This document shows, in pieces, positions 5,427 to 6,775 of a stretch of 6,775 bases of DNA. How positions within the stretch are numbered: the stretch's first letter is position 1; the number at the start of each line of letters is the position of its first letter. Both the position numbers and the translations under genes were made by a program. This DNA comes from HGM11412 sp045536025 (lineage in GTDB: Bacteria > Bacillota > Clostridia > Christensenellales > Borkfalkiaceae): assembly GCA_045536025.1 (NCBI GenBank), contig JAZSMT010000004.1, positions 1 through 6,775 of the forward strand, read 5' to 3'. The notes below the pieces were generated by a model. The model had not been told where the DNA came from. It worked only from the letters and a program-made list of their open reading frames with translations, and searched no databases.

Positions 5427-5455
5427 TTGACAAACAAAATGCCGTATGATATTAT
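5427..5455 (+). promoter_or_regulatory. rRNA operon promoter P2
   Basis: Perfect TTGACA (5427-5432), a 17-base spacer, then TATTAT (5450-5455). A- and T-tracts upstream (5385-5425) resemble an UP element. It lies 146 bases after P1, a usual tandem rRNA arrangement. Transcription should start near 5462. Confidence 0.85.
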
Positions 5456-5461
5456 AAGTAG

Positions 5462-5679
5462 GCTGTCGATTGCAAAACAGCACTCGAAGAACTGTCGTTC
5501 TTCATTAGGTAGATTAAAAATTGAATAGAAGGAAATGAATTGAGTTACAAGATATTTTGTAATGAAAAGATTTCTGTCAATTATTTATTGAGTATATTAT
5601 GTACCAAAAAAACAGTCAGCAAAAACGAACAAAAAACAATCGTTAGAGCAGTTGAACTACGGTTCAGCTTTAAGAAATT
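5462..5679 (+). other. Leader of the rRNA transcript
   Basis: The leader runs from the predicted P2 start to the 16S 5' end. It contains four hairpins: GCTGT/ACAGC (5462-5466 with 5477-5481), GAAGAAC/GTTCTTC (5486-5492 with 5497-5503, four-base loop), TTACAA/TTGTAA (5545-5550 with 5557-5562) and an eight-bp hairpin capped by a TACG tetraloop (5650-5669). These fit roles in antitermination and processing. No boxA can be named with confidence, and the partner strand of any RNase III stalk lies beyond the window. Confidence 0.6.

Positions 5680-6775
<1,096 letters not shown>

Noticed and set aside
5563..5592. Short ATG frame of nine codons in the rRNA leader
   Set aside because: It is too short, has no clear ribosome-binding site, and lies in untranslated rRNA leader.

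Overview
The window reads as chromosomal DNA from a low-GC, Gram-positive-type bacterium of the class Clostridia. Coding regions are AT-rich, several promoters are close to the sigma-A consensus, and intrinsic hairpin terminators are common. The partial 16S rRNA has a short, Firmicutes-like V3 region. I suspect an uncultured gut lineage near Christensenellales, but that is an impression from the 16S sequence and was not searched.

Left part (1-1560): the first ~86 bases are richer in GC than the rest and may be the tail of a truncated reading frame. A terminator follows, then a non-coding stretch with many hairpins. A LysR-type regulator runs on the minus strand. Divergent from it is a short broken reading frame that resembles the N-terminus of aspartate ammonia-lyase, possibly the relic of the regulator's former target.

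Middle part (1535-3790): on the minus strand, in transcription order, lie a 543-residue VanZ-family membrane protein, a tRNA-Arg(CCG), and a 110-residue membrane protein with its own strong promoter. The VanZ core is split by a ~400-residue ectodomain of Ig-like modules. The three units are separated by hairpin terminators.

Right part (3731-6775): mnmA (tRNA 2-thiouridylase) starts divergently from the VanZ gene. Its consensus promoter puts the predicted transcription start on the ATG itself, so the message looks leaderless. A ~260-base 3' region without a convincing gene follows, containing a long hairpin, a 22-bp alternating purine-pyrimidine tract and a G-U-rich terminator. Next come the tandem promoters and leader of an rRNA operon, and the first ~1,096 bases of 16S rRNA, cut by the window edge.

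The clearest points for a second look are the VanZ/Ig-like architecture, the leaderless start of mnmA and probable leaderless start of the VanZ gene, a compensated base-pair change in the 16S central pseudoknot, the aspartase-like relic beside the LysR gene, and the tRNA that follows directly on a terminator-like hairpin. I found no CRISPR array, transposase or obvious defence system.
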